NCBI RefSeq assembly: GCF_022549495.1
Contig: NZ_JAKZGD010000002.1
Span: forward strand, 1 to 64,000
Reading direction: 5' to 3'
DNA length: 64,000 nt
DNA from: Acinetobacter sp. ANC 4805
Lineage (GTDB): Bacteria; Pseudomonadota; Gammaproteobacteria; Pseudomonadales; Moraxellaceae
Notes under the pieces: model-generated
Database searches by the model: none
The model's input: only the letters and a program-made list of their open reading frames with translations
What the model was told of the DNA's origin: nothing
Shown here: in pieces, positions 62,903 through 64,000 of the stretch
Layout of the letters: each line of letters opens with the position of its first letter
How positions within the stretch are numbered: position 1 is the stretch's first letter
Position numbers and translations under genes: made by a program

Positions 62903-63931
62903 CTATTGAATTAGATTGAGCATCAATTGTTGAAATTTATGATATTGCGGCATGGTCATAGTGCGTAAATGTCCACGTAATGCAGAAATATCATCAATGT
63001 CGCTGCGTTTACTGGCGGTTTGGAAAAGATTTTGTTCGCCGACGTAACACAAAATTTGCTCTTGATGATGATAAATTAAATCACCTGTAAAATGTTGAAA
63101 AAAGTCATTGAGCTTCAATGTAAGGCTTGGACTAATTTCTTTCGCCAACTGATGTTGATCCAACCCGAAAATATTTAATTCTTGGTTAATTAAAATATCG
63201 CTACTTTGCCATGAACTGGTATAAGGCTCAAAAAAGCGTGAACGTTTGTTGCTAACCGCGATTCCTGATATGGGTATTTGAAAAATAAAAGCTCCCCATA
63301 AATCTTTATGGATTTCTTTGGCAATTTTCTGGTTGCTATTTTCTTCCTTAAAAATGGGGAGTTCACTGACATAGTGATATTGAAACAATAAAACTTGATG
63401 CTCTGTCGTGCCATCATGCCAAGTGGTTGATGCATATTGGGTGATTTCGTTAGACTCCGTTCCACGATTAAACAATGGAAAGAATTGTTTTAATTTACTG
63501 ATCACCAATAATGGTTGTGCCTGAATCGGTAAATAAGCAGGTAGCTGTTGAAACTGTAAACCATAACGCAATACCGTCATGCGCTGTTCGAGATACGTGA
63601 TGACCTGTGTTAATGGCTCTTCGGGTTCATAGAGCAGATAAGCTAAAAATCCAGTTAGAAAGGCAGCGAAAAGGCTGAAGATATACTGAACATGTGGGTG
63701 AAGAAAATAGCCAAAGACTAAGGTACACACACTCACAATAGCTAAAAGATAGGGCAGTACATTAAAAAAACGTAGGCTATGATCATCACGCCACGGGTGT
63801 AGGGCATCTAGCAAATCTTGATCGCTATGAGATTTTTGCCCTACTTCCCAAAGCCGAGCAATATTGCGAAAAACCTGCGCATTTTTTTTTCGTCTTATAT
63901 GTAAGGCTTGTTCTACAGTATCAATCGGCAT
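62903..63931 (-). CDS. Membrane protein paired with LemA (DUF3137-like)
   Basis: A 342-residue protein with two close membrane helices (~residues 58-95) and a long C-terminal soluble domain (DLWGAFIFQIPISG; SRFFEPYTSSWQS; NDFFQHFTGDLIYHH). Size, topology and pairing with lemA resemble DUF3137 proteins, but I recognise the family only loosely. It lies between queA and lemA on the same strand. Function unknown. Confidence 0.65.
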   Translation of the reverse strand: MPIDTVEQALHIRRKKNAQVFRNIARLWEVGQKSHSDQDLLDALHPWRDDHSLRFFNVLPYLLAIVSVCTLVFGYFLHPHVQYIFSLFAAFLTGFLAYLLYEPEEPLTQVITYLEQRMTVLRYGLQFQQLPAYLPIQAQPLLVISKLKQFFPLFNRGTESNEITQYASTTWHDGTTEHQVLLFQYHYVSELPIFKEENSNQKIAKEIHKDLWGAFIFQIPISGIAVSNKRSRFFEPYTSSWQSSDILINQELNIFGLDQHQLAKEISPSLTLKLNDFFQHFTGDLIYHHQEQILCYVGEQNLFQTASKRSDIDDISALRGHLRTMTMPQYHKFQQLMLNLIQ

Positions 63932-63944
63932 CGTTTTATTTAAA

Positions 63945-64000
63945 TTAGGCGTTTAATTGATCCACTAGCATAGCATCACCATAGCTAAAGAAACGATAGC
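63945..64000 (-). CDS. queA: tRNA preQ1 ribosyltransferase-isomerase QueA, C-terminal end (partial)
   Basis: The last 17 codons before the TAA at 63945-63947 read YRFFSYGDAMLVDQLNA, the conserved C-terminus of QueA. The rest lies beyond the window. QueA acts after Tgt in queuosine synthesis, which agrees with tgt being nearby on the same strand. The downstream gene starts only 13 bases after its stop. Confidence 0.88.
   Translation of the reverse strand, partial: YRFFSYGDAMLVDQLNA

Overview
The window is about 64 kb of low-GC gammaproteobacterial chromosome. Its rRNA sequence, gene order (rlmN-pilF-rodZ-ispG-hisS-yfgM-bamB-der; pdxA-rsmA-apaH; rplM-rpsI-sspA-sspB; queA-tgt-yajC-secD-secF) and protein sequences point to Acinetobacter. 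It looks chromosomal throughout. Mobile DNA is limited to decayed transposase remnants near 2.9-3.6 kb and some small repeats.

Layout. (1) 1-470: end of an rRNA operon (23S 3' end, 5S, terminator). (2) 0.7-4.0 kb: a large Ig-like-repeat lipoprotein, IS630-type and IS66/IS3-type debris, and a DUF2750 protein. (3) 4.1-13.6 kb: a TetR regulator divergent from an acyclic-terpene-utilisation-like (atu) operon: AtuA, SDR, carboxylase beta, DUF3147 membrane protein, acyl-CoA dehydrogenase, hydratase and biotin carboxylase alpha. The shared promoter region carries two matched operator palindromes 63 bp apart. (4) 13.6-16.5 kb: a ferritin-like protein, then a secreted sphingomyelinase-like enzyme paired with a lipase-chaperone-like foldase. 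(5) 16.9-19.4 kb: a compact signalling module with two roadblock/LC7 proteins, a small GTPase and an unrecognised 319-residue protein. (6) 19.7-39.4 kb: mostly housekeeping genes (SspB/SspA, S9/L13, PdxA, RsmA, ApaH, IscX, Ndk, RlmN, PilF, RodZ, IspG, HisS, YfgM, BamB, Der) with a glycosyltransferase and a PAP2 phosphatase. (7) 39.5-57.4 kb: an 18-kb aryl-polyene-type pigment cluster. (8) 57.5-64 kb: secF-secD-yajC-tgt, a LemA/membrane-protein pair, and the last codons of queA.

The aryl polyene cluster reads as a full pathway. An ammonia-lyase makes an aromatic propenoate starter. An adenylating ligase loads it onto one of two ACPs. Ketosynthases, a chain-length-factor-like partner, a ketoreductase and two hot-dog dehydratases extend a conjugated chain. 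A halogenase-like flavoenzyme may decorate it. Acyltransferases, a glycosyltransferase, a LolA-like carrier and an MMPL exporter would attach it to a lipid and move it to the outer membrane. A dedicated phosphopantetheinyl transferase arms the ACPs. The ammonia-lyase and the halogenase-like enzyme are additions to the commonest enterobacterial layout.

The observations most worth a second look are the GTPase/roadblock module, the pigment cluster, the in-frame repeat inside the LolA-like gene, the sphingomyelinase/foldase pair, and the helically phased operators of the atu promoter.
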